Below the pieces are notes generated by a model that was not told where the DNA came from, ran no database searches, and saw nothing but the letters and a program-made list of their open reading frames with translations. Source: Flavobacterium kingsejongi (GTDB lineage: Bacteria; Bacteroidota; Bacteroidia; Flavobacteriales; Flavobacteriaceae). Taken from it: 64,000 nt of DNA. Each line of letters opens with the position of its first letter. Position 1 is the stretch's first letter. The position numbers and the translations under genes were made by a program. Positions 46,808-55,835 of this stretch are shown one piece after another. Where the stretch lies: positions 434,001-498,000 of the forward strand of contig NZ_CP020919.1 in assembly GCF_003076475.1 (NCBI RefSeq), read 5' to 3'.

Positions 46808-47207
46808 TTTCAAACGCTTATCCAGCGGTGAAGACCTTCGAAAGGTAACTATTGAAGAATCACTGGCACAGTACATCTCCCTGATCATAACTACTATTTT
46901 CGGGGAGTACAAATACGACACTGAATTTGGGACTGTCATCTGGGAAACCGATTTCAACCTGTTAGCAAATGCCAACCAGCTCAAAGACATGATTAAGGAA
47001 TCAGTGCACGAAAAAGTCAAAAAATATGAAAAGCGCCTCATCATCACCGATGTAACCCTGGGTGTCAGCGAAGATACCGTGAGTTATGAAACCAATATCA
47101 GGGTCAAAAAAAGACTGGATATTGTCGTTTATGGAGTGATCAAAAAAACGAACCAGCCTTATTATTACAAAAGTTCCTATTTTTTAGCGCCCTTTTCCTT
47201 TAAATAA
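46776..47207 (+). CDS. tssE: T6SS baseplate protein TssE (gp25-like)
   Basis: A 143-residue gp25-like protein that starts sheath assembly at the baseplate. Key features are E-E-S-L-A-Q-Y-I-S-L-I-I-T-T and the gp25 E-F-G-T-V-I-W-E core. It overlaps the clpV end by 32 bases and is followed 9 bases later by tssF. Confidence 0.9.
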   Translation: MKDLFYKIPIDFKRLSSGEDLRKVTIEESLAQYISLIITTIFGEYKYDTEFGTVIWETDFNLLANANQLKDMIKESVHEKVKKYEKRLIITDVTLGVSEDTVSYETNIRVKKRLDIVVYGVIKKTNQPYYYKSSYFLAPFSFK

Positions 47208-47216
47208 ATTAAGTAC

Positions 47217-49067
47217 ATGAACCAACTATCAAAAGACCAGATAAAAGACCGATTATTAAAGCGCGCTGCAAAACAATGGGGTTATTCTGATGTGGAACTC
47301 GAAAATGTCTTTGATCCGATAGTAAACCTTCTTTTTGATGTTTGTGCCAAAGAATTGGAAAAAATATCGAATGAGATATTCTCCAGCCGAAGAAGAATCA
47401 CAGAACGGCTGGTAGACATCCTGACCCCGACAGCATCAGCCAAAGCCAATCCGGCACGTGCCATATTGCGCGCTTATCCTGTAGAAAATGAAGTGGTCCT
47501 TAATGACTATCACCAGTTTTATTTCCAGAAAAAAGAACAAAACCCCTATAATCCAACGGAGAATGTTATCCGGAATTACTTTTTTGGCCCTACAAAACCG
47601 GTAAAATTAACCCGGAACAAACTCAGCTATGTCATATTGCCCAGTGGCGTACAGGAAATTGTAAAAGAGCAATTCCGCGAAACGGTAAGCAGTAACAACT
47701 ACCTGGCACCGGCGCCACACGGCACTATCTGGTTAGGAATAAAACACCAGGGTGATGGAATCATCAAAGACCTCATGTTTTATTTCTACCTCAAAAACAT
47801 CCACCACAGAAATACTTTTTTTCATTTTCTGCCCCGCGCACGCTGGTACCTCAATGAGCATCTCCTGACTACGGCACAAGGCTATAATAATGATGATAAA
47901 CATTTCAATGAGGATGATGGCCTGATGCAGGAAGATTTTTACCACATCGAGCGTACTCAGGAGCATACGAATGATTATTACAAAAAGAATTTTATTACCA
48001 TTAAGGATGTGATTAACATCGGGGATACCAATGCCTCCCTACCACCGGCATTATCAGCTTTTATTCCGGCAGAAGACCTGAAAAAATTAGCTGAAGAGCA
48101 ATTAACCTGGATCCGGATTGAGTTTCCGAATGTCATTGGCAAAAGTATTCTATCGGAAATATTTTGTGCCAATAACTGCTTCCCGGTTATCAATAAAAAG
48201 CTGAATGAGATACAGGGTAATATCAAGAACTTACTGAACATTTATCCGCTGAACCTGAATGATGAATTTTTCATGGAATTATTCTCCGTACAGGATGATA
48301 AGAACAAGGAATTTGATATTGTCAAAAAGGATGAGGAAAAGTCCGATGAAGACTATGCTTACCTGCGTTTTGGAGGTGTTGCACGTTTTGACGAACGGAA
48401 TGCCACAGAAGAAATCAATTACCTGATTGACCTGATTCGTGATGAAGCTGCGGCTTTTTCGAGATTAGGGCATGATTTTACAGACAATAATTTGAAAGAG
48501 ATCAACCAGATCATTTCCCGTTTTCGGAATAAAATGTCGCAGGTGGGAATGCAGAACATCAACAATCCCTATCTTATCCTGAATACCAAAAACAGTCCGG
48601 AACGTGGAACCCTTTTTGTAAAATACTGGACTACCAATGGTGAAAATGCCAATAAGATAAATACTTTTTCCCGATTGGTATTACACAAGGGCTCAGACTT
48701 CGAAAAAGATACTATCTTATTTTTATCGACTACACAGGGCGGTAAAAATGAACTTACGAATTCCGAGAAGATCTATGCTTATCGTGAAAACCTGGTATCC
48801 AACCAAAGAGTGGTAACCCGGCAGGACATTATCATCCTGTGCAAAAATCATTATGGAGAGGCTATTACGGAGGTAGAAGTAAAAAACGGCATACAGACCA
48901 GTATGGACAGCAATGTCGGTTATACGCCTACGATAGACATTTACCTGAAACAAAAAGATCCGGAATATTATAATGAAGAAGAATGGTATTTCCTGAGTGA
49001 AGACCTGAAGCTGATGATTGAAAACCGGGCCATCAATATTGTGCCGTTTCGTATTATTTATAAATAG
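47217..49067 (+). CDS. tssF: T6SS baseplate protein TssF
   Basis: A 616-residue baseplate wedge protein. The N-terminal L-F-D-V-C-A-K-E-L-E-K-I and R-L-V-D-I-L-T-P segments are typical for TssF, which pairs with TssG. The C-terminal R-V-V-T-R-Q-D-I-I-I-L-C-K fits the family's baseplate J-like end. It is the last gene of the T6SS plus arm and faces rpmA across a shared terminator. Confidence 0.9.
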   Translation: MNQLSKDQIKDRLLKRAAKQWGYSDVELENVFDPIVNLLFDVCAKELEKISNEIFSSRRRITERLVDILTPTASAKANPARAILRAYPVENEVVLNDYHQFYFQKKEQNPYNPTENVIRNYFFGPTKPVKLTRNKLSYVILPSGVQEIVKEQFRETVSSNNYLAPAPHGTIWLGIKHQGDGIIKDLMFYFYLKNIHHRNTFFHFLPRARWYLNEHLLTTAQGYNNDDKHFNEDDGLMQEDFYHIERTQEHTNDYYKKNFITIKDVINIGDTNASLPPALSAFIPAEDLKKLAEEQLTWIRIEFPNVIGKSILSEIFCANNCFPVINKKLNEIQGNIKNLLNIYPLNLNDEFFMELFSVQDDKNKEFDIVKKDEEKSDEDYAYLRFGGVARFDERNATEEINYLIDLIRDEAAAFSRLGHDFTDNNLKEINQIISRFRNKMSQVGMQNINNPYLILNTKNSPERGTLFVKYWTTNGENANKINTFSRLVLHKGSDFEKDTILFLSTTQGGKNELTNSEKIYAYRENLVSNQRVVTRQDIIILCKNHYGEAITEVEVKNGIQTSMDSNVGYTPTIDIYLKQKDPEYYNEEEWYFLSEDLKLMIENRAINIVPFRIIYK

Positions 49068-49073
49068 AGCCAT

Positions 49074-49110
49074 AAAAAAACCCATCTCGTAAAACGGATG
49101 GGTTTCTTGT
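49074..49110. terminator. Bidirectional terminator between tssF and rpmA
   Basis: AAACCCATC (49078-49086) pairs with GATGGGTTT (49097-49105), extended inside by CGT/ACG. An A run on the left gives a T run for the minus strand. It ends both the T6SS plus arm and the rplU-rpmA transcript. Confidence 0.78.
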
Positions 49111-49129
49111 ATTAGATACTCTTAATTTC

Positions 49130-49390
49130 TTATGCTTCGAATGGAAGGATAGAAACGTAAGATTTGTTATCTCTTTTCTTTTGGAACTTAACAACTCCAT
49201 CAACTTTTGCATGTAAAGTATGATCTTTACTGATGTAAACGTTTTCACCTGGATTGTGTTTAGAACCTCTTTGTCTTACGATAATATTTCCAGCAATTGC
49301 AGCCTGTCCACCATAAATCTTAACACCTAAACGTTTCGATTCTGATTCTCTACCATTCTTGGAACTACCGACACCTTTCTTGTGAGCCAT
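49130..49390 (-). CDS. rpmA: 50S ribosomal protein L27
   Basis: An 86-residue ribosomal protein whose N-terminus reaches the peptidyl transferase centre. It starts [15 protein letters not shown] after Met, without the cleavable leader found in Firmicutes. [13 protein letters not shown] is the family core. It follows rplU by 23 bases, the standard pair. Confidence 0.97.
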   Translation of the reverse strand: MAHKKGVGSSKNGRESESKRLGVKIYGGQAAIAGNIIVRQRGSKHNPGENVYISKDHTLHAKVDGVVKFQKKRDNKSYVSILPFEA

Positions 49391-49413
49391 GACGTATTAG
49401 TTTTAAATGTTAA

Positions 49414-49785
49414 TTATTCTTCTGTAGCTTCTTTTTCTTTCTTAGCAGCAGCTTTTTTCTTTGGAGCCGCTCCAGGAGCAGTGATTCCAGAAATTTGGAT
49501 CTGAGTTAAAGATTGACGGTGACCGTTTTTCTTTTTGTACCCTTTTCTTCTTTTCTTTTTGAAAACGATTACTTTGTCTCCTTTTAAGTGTTGTAACACT
49601 TTGGCTTCTACTGAAGCACCTTCTACAGCTGGGGCGCCTAAAGTTACTACTCCATCAACGTCTAATAAAAGAACTTTTGCAAATGAAATTGCATCTCCTT
49701 CTTTATCAGCCAAACGATGAACATAAACCTTTAAGTCTTTGCTTACTTTAAATTGTTGCCCTGCTATCTCTACGATTGCGTACAT
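49414..49785 (-). CDS. rplU: 50S ribosomal protein L21
   Basis: A 123-residue ribosomal protein. M-Y-A-I-V-E-I-A-G-Q-Q-F-K-V opens the protein, and the K-K-K-R-R-K-G-Y-K-K-K-N-G-H-R-Q segment binds 23S rRNA. The last 20 residues form an Ala/Lys/Glu-rich tail that is common in flavobacteria. It has a well-formed promoter just upstream. Confidence 0.97.
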   Translation of the reverse strand: MYAIVEIAGQQFKVSKDLKVYVHRLADKEGDAISFAKVLLLDVDGVVTLGAPAVEGASVEAKVLQHLKGDKVIVFKKKRRKGYKKKNGHRQSLTQIQISGITAPGAAPKKKAAAKKEKEATEE

Positions 49786-49818
49786 AACAATAATGTTTAG
49801 TTAATTATTTTAAGGTTG

Positions 49819-49849
49819 CAAATATACAACTAAATATTTATTGTGCAAT
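49819..49849 (-). promoter_or_regulatory. Promoter of rplU-rpmA
   Basis: On the minus strand, ATTG (49846-49849) is followed by 19 bases and TATATTTG (49819-49826). This is a good Bacteroidota -33/-7 promoter. Transcription should start about 30 bases before the rplU ATG. Confidence 0.7.
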
Positions 49850-49988
49850 TGGTTAGCAAAAAAATTACAGCTCTTTTTTAAAGCTCCCAAAAAAGAATCT
49901 AAAATCCTCATTTTCAGTAAATGCCTAACCTTTAGCCTACAACAACGCAGAAAAAGTATTTTTATTAAGGCTACCTAAAAAAAAAATG

Positions 49989-49996
49989 TAGTTTTG
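49989..49996 (+). promoter_or_regulatory. Probable -7 element of the M16 peptidase operon
   Basis: TAGTTTTG fits TAnnTTTG and lies 61 bases before the first peptidase start. The -33 region is T-rich without a perfect box. Confidence 0.45.
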
Positions 49997-50057
49997 TGTA
50001 ACATATTCTATTACCAACACACTAATTCGTTAAACTAAAACAAATTTATTAATCATT

Positions 50058-51386
50058 ATGAAAAAATCTATAATGGCTTTGAGTTCATTGCTCTTGACAG
50101 GGAGTATAGCTTCGGCTCAGAATGTAGCTTTTGAAGAGTACAATTTAGACAATGGCCTCCATGTAATTTTACACAAAGACCCTTCTGCCCCGGTAATCAT
50201 TACTTCTGTAATGTACCACGTAGGAGCTAAAGATGAAAATCCGGAAAGAACAGGATTTGCACACTTCTTCGAGCACCTTTTATTTGAAGGTACTAAAAAC
50301 ATTGGAAGAGGAGAATGGTTCAAGATTGTAACGGCTAATGGCGGAAACAATAATGCCAACACTACAGAAGACAGAACGTACTACTACGAAGTTTTCCCAT
50401 CTAACAACCTGAAACTTGCGTTGTGGATGGAATCCGAAAGAATGCTACAGCCCGTTATTAACCAAATCGGTGTAGATACTCAAAATGAGGTAGTAAAAGA
50501 AGAAAAAAGACTTCGTTATGACAATAACCCTTATGGTGCGTTAATTCCTGAAGTTAAGAAAAACATGTTTAAAAACCATCCATACCGTTGGACTACTATT
50601 GGTTCTATGGCGCATTTGGATGCTGCTACACTGGAAGAATTCCAGGCTTTCAACAAAAAATTCTACATTCCTAACAATGCAGTATTAGTTGTTGCCGGTG
50701 ATTTTGATACTGCTGAGGCTAAAAAATGGATCCAGGATTATTTCGGACCAATCAGCAAAGGAACACCGATTACCCGTCAGAAATTTGAAGAAGCACCAAT
50801 CACTCAAACGATAAAAGCGACTTATGAAGATGCTAACATCCAGATTCCGATGATTGTTGCTGCTTATAGAACTCCTTCTATGAAAACCCGTGACGCACGT
50901 GTTTTAGATATGATTTCTACTTACCTGACTGGCGGTAAAAGTTCTAAACTATACAAAAATATAGTAGACGAGAAAAAAATGGCTTTACAGATTGGCGCAT
51001 TCAACTACAGCCAGGAAGATTACGGTACCTATATCATCTACGGATTGCCAATGGCACCACACACCGCTTCAGAAATGATGGGTGAAGTAGATAAAGAAAT
51101 CGTGAAACTTCAGACAGATTTAATCTCTGAAAACGACTACCAAAAACTGCAAAACAAATTCGAGAATAATTACGTAAGCAACAATGCCAGCGTTGAAGGT
51201 ATCGCAAGCAACCTTGCTACATACTATTTATTATATGGCGACGTGAATCTTATCAACAATGAAATAGAAATCTACCGTTCTATTACACGTGAAGAAATTA
51301 GAGACATCGCAAAAAAATATTTGAACCCTAATCAGAGATTACTGTTAGACTACGTTCCTGCAAAATCTGAAAACAAGAAAATATAA
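50058..51386 (+). CDS. M16 zinc peptidase, active-type subunit
   Basis: A 442-residue secreted peptidase with signal peptide (S-S-L-L-L-T-G-S-I-A-S-A-Q). The inverted zinc motif H-F-F-E-H is present at about residue 70, with a downstream Glu-rich helix (N-E-V-V-K-E-E-K-R). It should be the catalytic partner in a heterodimer with the next gene, three bases downstream. Substrates are unknown; periplasmic peptide breakdown is likely. Confidence 0.92.
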   Translation: MKKSIMALSSLLLTGSIASAQNVAFEEYNLDNGLHVILHKDPSAPVIITSVMYHVGAKDENPERTGFAHFFEHLLFEGTKNIGRGEWFKIVTANGGNNNANTTEDRTYYYEVFPSNNLKLALWMESERMLQPVINQIGVDTQNEVVKEEKRLRYDNNPYGALIPEVKKNMFKNHPYRWTTIGSMAHLDAATLEEFQAFNKKFYIPNNAVLVVAGDFDTAEAKKWIQDYFGPISKGTPITRQKFEEAPITQTIKATYEDANIQIPMIVAAYRTPSMKTRDARVLDMISTYLTGGKSSKLYKNIVDEKKMALQIGAFNYSQEDYGTYIIYGLPMAPHTASEMMGEVDKEIVKLQTDLISENDYQKLQNKFENNYVSNNASVEGIASNLATYYLLYGDVNLINNEIEIYRSITREEIRDIAKKYLNPNQRLLLDYVPAKSENKKI

Positions 51387-51389
51387 GTC

Positions 51390-53438
51390 ATGAAAAAAAT
51401 AATATACGCAATTGCCGGTTTGTTTTTAACATTATCTATGCAAGCACAAACAGACAGATCACAACCTAAACCAGGTCCGGCACCAACCGTAAAAGTTGGT
51501 AAGCCTGAAACGTTCCAGCTTCCTAACGGGCTGAAAGTTTTAATTGTAGAAAACCATAAATTACCGCGTGTTTCCATAACACTTACATTAGATACAGATC
51601 CTTATGCTGAAGGCGCTAAAAAAGGAGTTTCTGATTTAACCAGCAGCATGATGGGTAATGGAACCAGCAAAATAACAAAAGATGCCTTTAACGAGGAAAT
51701 CGATTTTATTGGTGCCAGCATCAACTTTAGTTCAGGTGGCGCTTATGCAAGTGCTTTGTCTAAATATTATGGCCGTGTAATGGAACTGGTAGCTCAAGGC
51801 TCATTAGACCCATTATTTACACAGGCTGAATTTGATAAAGACAAAGCTAAAATGATCGAAGGCCTTAAAGCTGACGAAAAAAGTGTAGCAGAAACAGCTT
51901 CAAGAGTACAAAGTGTATTAGTTTTTGGAAAAAACCATCCTGCAGGGGAGTATGTATCCGAACAAACACTAAACAATGTAACACTTGCTGATGTAAAAGC
52001 CAACTATGCTAATTATTTCGTTCCTGAAAAAGCTTACCTGGTTATTACAGGTGATGTAAACGTGGAAGAAACTAAAAAATTAGTAGAGAAAAATTTCGGT
52101 ACATGGAAAAAAACAGCAGCACTAAAAATTGCTTATGCTGATCCAAAAGACGTACAATACACTCAGATCAATTTTGTAGACATGGCAAATGCAGTACAGT
52201 CAGAAATCGCTGTAATGAATGTTACGAAATTAAAAATGACTGATAAGGAATATTTTGCTGCAATCTTAGCCAACCAAATCCTTGGTGGTGGTGGTGAAGG
52301 CCGTCTTTTCCTAAACCTTCGTGAAGCTCATGGATGGACATACGGTTCATACTCCAGCATTACAGGTAACAAACATGTAAACAGCTTTGGTTCTACCGCT
52401 TCTGTTCGTAATGCTGTTACCGACAGTTCTGTAGTTGAAATCTTAAATGAGCTAAAAAGAATCAGAACTACAAAAGTAACTGACGAAGAACTTCGTAATG
52501 CAAAAGCGAAATACATCGGAAACTTTGTAATGCAAATTCAAAAGCCACAGACTATCGCTCGTTATGCATTAAACATCGAGACACAGGGATTACCTAAAGA
52601 TTTTTACGAAAAATACATCAAAAACATCAACGCTGTAACGGCTCAGGATGTAATGAATGCTGCTAAAAAATACTTCTCTTATGACAATGCAAGAATCGTT
52701 GTTGTTGGAAAAGGTAGCGAAGTATTACCAGGACTTGAAAAATTAAAAATTCCAATTTTATATTTCGACCGTTTCGGTAACCCTACTGCAAAACCAGAAG
52801 TTAAAACAGTAAGCGCTGACGTAACTGCAAAATCAATTTTGGAGAAATACATTGCAGCCATCGGTGGTGAAAAAGCAGCTAAAGCTGTAAAAACTATCGC
52901 TTCAAAAGGAACAGCTAAGCTTTCTGTTATGCCAGCTCCGGTAGAGTACACATCAAAAACTGACAGCAAAGGCCAGACTACTATGGAAATGGTAATGAGC
53001 GGCACAAGCCTGATGAAACAAGTTGTAAACACAAAAGGTGGGTACATGGTACAACAAGGTCAAAAACAAGAAATCACTGGTACTGATTTAGAAGAAATGA
53101 AAGCAAATGCTTTTCCTTTCCCGGAATTAAACCAACTGAACAATAAAGACCTGAAAGTAAAAGGTATCGAAGCTGTAAACGGTAAAGATGCTTATGCTGT
53201 TCAAAACGGCAAAACAACTACCTATTACGATGCTGCTTCAGGATTGAAAGTAAGCGAAAGCACGACAACAGAAGCCAATGGACAGTCTATGACTCAAACT
53301 ACTACATTCTCTGATTACCGTGAGGTAAAAGGTGTTAAAGTACCGTACAAAATAGTAATGAATGTTGGAATTGAAATCGATGTAACCATCACTGATACAA
53401 AAATCAATGAAGGTGTCACCGATGCTGACTTCCAATAG
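51390..53438 (+). CDS. M16-like peptidase subunit without zinc motif, with C-terminal extra domain
   Basis: A 682-residue secreted protein with signal peptide (Y-A-I-A-G-L-F-L-T-L-S-M-Q-A-Q). The M16 fold is clear, but where the zinc motif is expected the sequence is D-L-T-S-S-M-M-G-N-G, so the H-x2-E-H ligands are missing. G-G-G-G-E-G-R-L-F-L-N-L-R-E is the conserved substrate-gripping region. After about residue 470 a 210-residue domain follows that resembles outer-membrane lipoprotein carrier-like folds. It is probably the non-catalytic partner of the previous gene. Confidence 0.87.
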   Translation: MKKIIYAIAGLFLTLSMQAQTDRSQPKPGPAPTVKVGKPETFQLPNGLKVLIVENHKLPRVSITLTLDTDPYAEGAKKGVSDLTSSMMGNGTSKITKDAFNEEIDFIGASINFSSGGAYASALSKYYGRVMELVAQGSLDPLFTQAEFDKDKAKMIEGLKADEKSVAETASRVQSVLVFGKNHPAGEYVSEQTLNNVTLADVKANYANYFVPEKAYLVITGDVNVEETKKLVEKNFGTWKKTAALKIAYADPKDVQYTQINFVDMANAVQSEIAVMNVTKLKMTDKEYFAAILANQILGGGGEGRLFLNLREAHGWTYGSYSSITGNKHVNSFGSTASVRNAVTDSSVVEILNELKRIRTTKVTDEELRNAKAKYIGNFVMQIQKPQTIARYALNIETQGLPKDFYEKYIKNINAVTAQDVMNAAKKYFSYDNARIVVVGKGSEVLPGLEKLKIPILYFDRFGNPTAKPEVKTVSADVTAKSILEKYIAAIGGEKAAKAVKTIASKGTAKLSVMPAPVEYTSKTDSKGQTTMEMVMSGTSLMKQVVNTKGGYMVQQGQKQEITGTDLEEMKANAFPFPELNQLNNKDLKVKGIEAVNGKDAYAVQNGKTTTYYDAASGLKVSESTTTEANGQSMTQTTTFSDYREVKGVKVPYKIVMNVGIEIDVTITDTKINEGVTDADFQ

Positions 53439-53465
53439 ATCGCATACAAAATAACTCTTCGGAGG

Positions 53466-53506
53466 AAAAATCGTCTAAAAAGTAATTTTTAGGCGATTTT
53501 TTTTTG
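53466..53506 (+). terminator. Intrinsic terminator after the M16 genes
   Basis: AAAATCG-T-CTAAAAA (53467-53481) pairs with TTTTTAG-G-CGATTTT (53486-53500) around GTAA, with a G-T pair in the stem, and then a run of Ts. Confidence 0.85.
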
Positions 53507-53630
53507 CTTCACCAATACAGAGCAGCAACCATATTGTTCCCCTGTCGCAATCGCACATGCAAAAACAGCCTGCAGCCATTCCCGCACGCTATCCCTACAA
53601 GCGCAACACCATTTAAAAAAATACTATAGA

Positions 53631-54494
53631 TTAAGCTTTCCTGCTGGAAAGATATACACCACCCAGAATAATCAGGGTACCAAAAAGCTGTAAAGGACTC
53701 AGGATTTCCCCATCCAAAAATCCCCAGATCATTGCTACCACAGGAATAAGGTAGGTGACTGAAGAAGCGAATATCGGGGAAGAAATCTGGATCAGCCTAA
53801 AGAAAAGGATATTGGCAATTCCAGTACCCACTATAGCAAGGACAACGATATAAAGGGAAGCGGTTTGGGTTTGCGGCAAATGAATTACTTCGAAATAACC
53901 GGAAAAATACAACATTGCCAGGGCTGGTATCAGCATCACCACAAAGTTCCCGGTAGTAATACTCACTGAATTCAGATCAGAAAGATATTTTTTAATAAAG
54001 TTCACATTCAAAGCATAACAGGCAGCCGCTATCACGACAAGTATAGCAAAATAATAGTTCTGCCCGGGATTATCCACAAAACCGCTTAAAATCAAAACCA
54101 GGCACCCTGTAAGCCCTATCAGCACCCCAAACAACTGCCGCCTCTGGAAACCCAGCCCAAAAAACAAGGCACCAAAAATAAGCGTATTGAGCGGCGTCAG
54201 GGAATTCAATATTCCGCTAACCGAACTTGAAATTTGGGTTTGGGCAAATGCAAACAGGAACACCGGCATAAAAGTCCCCACGAATGCCGATAAAAAAATG
54301 TACTTCCATTGTGTGGATCGTATTTTCTTCAGGCTGTTAAATCCTACTACGATCAAAAATAATGCAGCCGCTACAATTCGCAGCGCACCAAGCTGCACCG
54401 GATTCAGGCCCAGCAATCCTTTTTTCATCAATATAAAAGAACTTCCCCATATAAGTGCCAATGGGAGCAACAATAACCATTTTGATTGTTTCAT
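53631..54494 (-). CDS. EamA-family (DMT) transporter
   Basis: A 287-residue inner-membrane protein with ten hydrophobic segments in two EamA repeats. The N-terminal L-I-W-G-S-S-F-I-L-M-K-K motif is typical of the drug/metabolite exporters. Substrate is unknown. It is a single gene in a minus-strand position between two plus-strand genes. The 190 bases between it and the M16 pair hold the M16 terminator and nothing else recognised. Confidence 0.92.
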   Translation of the reverse strand: MKQSKWLLLLPLALIWGSSFILMKKGLLGLNPVQLGALRIVAAALFLIVVGFNSLKKIRSTQWKYIFLSAFVGTFMPVFLFAFAQTQISSSVSGILNSLTPLNTLIFGALFFGLGFQRRQLFGVLIGLTGCLVLILSGFVDNPGQNYYFAILVVIAAACYALNVNFIKKYLSDLNSVSITTGNFVVMLIPALAMLYFSGYFEVIHLPQTQTASLYIVVLAIVGTGIANILFFRLIQISSPIFASSVTYLIPVVAMIWGFLDGEILSPLQLFGTLIILGGVYLSSRKA

Positions 54495-54560
54495 TTTTAC
54501 CTCTCGATTTATGCCCTCAAAATTCTATTATTTAAATGAATATTGAGTTTCTTTTTTCAT

Positions 54561-54568
54561 TAATTTTG
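54561..54568 (+). promoter_or_regulatory. Probable -7 element of the HMA lipoprotein gene
   Basis: TAATTTTG fits TAnnTTTG and lies about 54 bases before the start codon. An ATTG lies 15 bases upstream, which is shorter than usual. Confidence 0.45.
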
Positions 54569-54621
54569 TGCACCGGTTATTTCGGATGATTACAAAATAA
54601 AAACCTATAAATAAATACCTT

Positions 54622-55179
54622 ATGAACATTACAAAAAAACTATTAGTAGTTGCTGTAGCAGGATTATTATTTGCAAGCTGCAAAGAAACGCCAAAAAGCG
54701 ACGTAGAAGGAGCACCAACAACAACCGTTGATACTACAAATACTACTGCTGCCGTAATCAAAGTGGCGCCGGAAAACCTTCAGACAGCCTCATTTACTAT
54801 CGACGGTATGAGTTGCGCCGTAATGTGTGCTGCTAAAATTGAAAAAGAATTAGCTTCACAGGAAGGCGTACAGTCTGCAAAAGTGGACTTTGACAGCAAA
54901 AAAGCAACTATTGAGTACGATGCAACAAAGCAGTCTCCTGAAAAACTGGCTAAAACTGCAGAAGCCGTTGCCGGAGGAAAATTATACAAAGTTTCTAACA
55001 TCAAATCTTCATCAGATCAGGCTTCACTATTAGACCAGGAAAAACCTGCAAAAAATGCAAAAGCTAAAACAGAAAAAGCTAAAACCACTACTACTACCGA
55101 AGAGAAAGGCAAATCATGCCACGAGAGCGGAACGGGCAAAAAAGCTTGTTGTGCAGAAAAGAAAACAACAACTACCTAA
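54622..55179 (+). CDS. Heavy-metal-associated (HMA) domain lipoprotein
   Basis: A 185-residue lipoprotein (lipobox L-L-F-A-S-C, Cys20). Residues about 56-125 form an HMA ferredoxin-like domain with G-M-S-C-A-V-M-C-A-A-K, so the two Cys are spaced C-x3-C and not the usual C-x2-C. The C-terminus has a Lys/Thr-rich spacer and a second Cys group (C-H-E-S-G, A-C-C-A-E-K). It may bind copper or another soft metal at the outer face of the envelope. No metal exporter lies next to it. Confidence 0.82.
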   Translation: MNITKKLLVVAVAGLLFASCKETPKSDVEGAPTTTVDTTNTTAAVIKVAPENLQTASFTIDGMSCAVMCAAKIEKELASQEGVQSAKVDFDSKKATIEYDATKQSPEKLAKTAEAVAGGKLYKVSNIKSSSDQASLLDQEKPAKNAKAKTEKAKTTTTTEEKGKSCHESGTGKKACCAEKKTTTT

Positions 55180-55195
55180 TCGTAGCCATCATATA

Positions 55196-55234
55196 CAAAA
55201 AATGCTGTCCTTAACGGGTCAGCATTTTTTTTTA
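55196..55234 (+). terminator. Intrinsic terminator after the HMA gene
   Basis: AATGCTG and CAGCATT, extended inside by CC/GG, form a stem followed by nine Ts. Flanking A residues may also serve the gldD transcript in reverse. Confidence 0.85.
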
Positions 55235-55249
55235 TTAAAACCAACTACA

Positions 55250-55813
55250 CTATTTCCAGCGCAAGGTTTCCATAAGGTTCTTCACATCATGCCGGATATA
55301 ATCCGCTGCCGGAAATATCGAATCAAAATTCGGTTTCGCATAAAAATAGACAGAGCCTAATACAAAATTACGAGTACTATCCGTCGCATAAAACTGAGTC
55401 GGAGAAGCCGCATTACCTCCTACTTCATAAAACATCCCATATACTTTCTGATCTGGATTAAGGAAAGGCTGGGAGATAATTTCATCCGCTTTCACCACAT
55501 GTCCATAGGTCAGCTTCTGTGCGTCTTTTAACAAGGCTTCAATATTATTGTCCACTTTCTTATAATTCAGGTATACCGTAGCTTTCATCAGCGGATATTC
55601 AATCCTGTAGTTACAATCCCCTTCATGCTTGATAATGCCAAGGCTATTGTAATTAAACGCATAGGGACAGGCCGTATTGAATAATTCATATTTTGGAGCA
55701 GGATAATCCAGTCGCAGGTGACTTTTAGGCTTTGGCAGGACATCATCCTTACAACTTAAAAAAAGTACCGGCACCAATAAGACTACTGCAAATTTTACAA
55801 CACTATTCAACAT
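55250..55813 (-). CDS. gldD: Gliding motility lipoprotein GldD
   Basis: A 187-residue lipoprotein required for gliding and linked to the type IX secretion machinery. The ATG at 55813 gives a proper signal (V-V-L-L-V-P-V-L-F-L-S-C); an upstream GTG is in frame but not favoured. The region with Y-P-L-M-K-A-T-V-Y-L-N-Y and the closing D-V-K-N-L-M-E-T-L-R-W is typical. It follows gldE, as in other flavobacteria. Confidence 0.93.
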   Translation of the reverse strand: MLNSVVKFAVVLLVPVLFLSCKDDVLPKPKSHLRLDYPAPKYELFNTACPYAFNYNSLGIIKHEGDCNYRIEYPLMKATVYLNYKKVDNNIEALLKDAQKLTYGHVVKADEIISQPFLNPDQKVYGMFYEVGGNAASPTQFYATDSTRNFVLGSVYFYAKPNFDSIFPAADYIRHDVKNLMETLRWK

Positions 55814-55835
55814 TTTCAATTGGAGATTAAACACA

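Noticed and set aside
20455..49067. The T6SS locus as an integrated contractile phage tail or eCIS
   Set aside because: ClpV, TssK, TssN and TssO, the two Hcp proteins and PAAR effectors are T6SS features, and no tape-measure, tail-fibre or AAA eCIS gene was seen.
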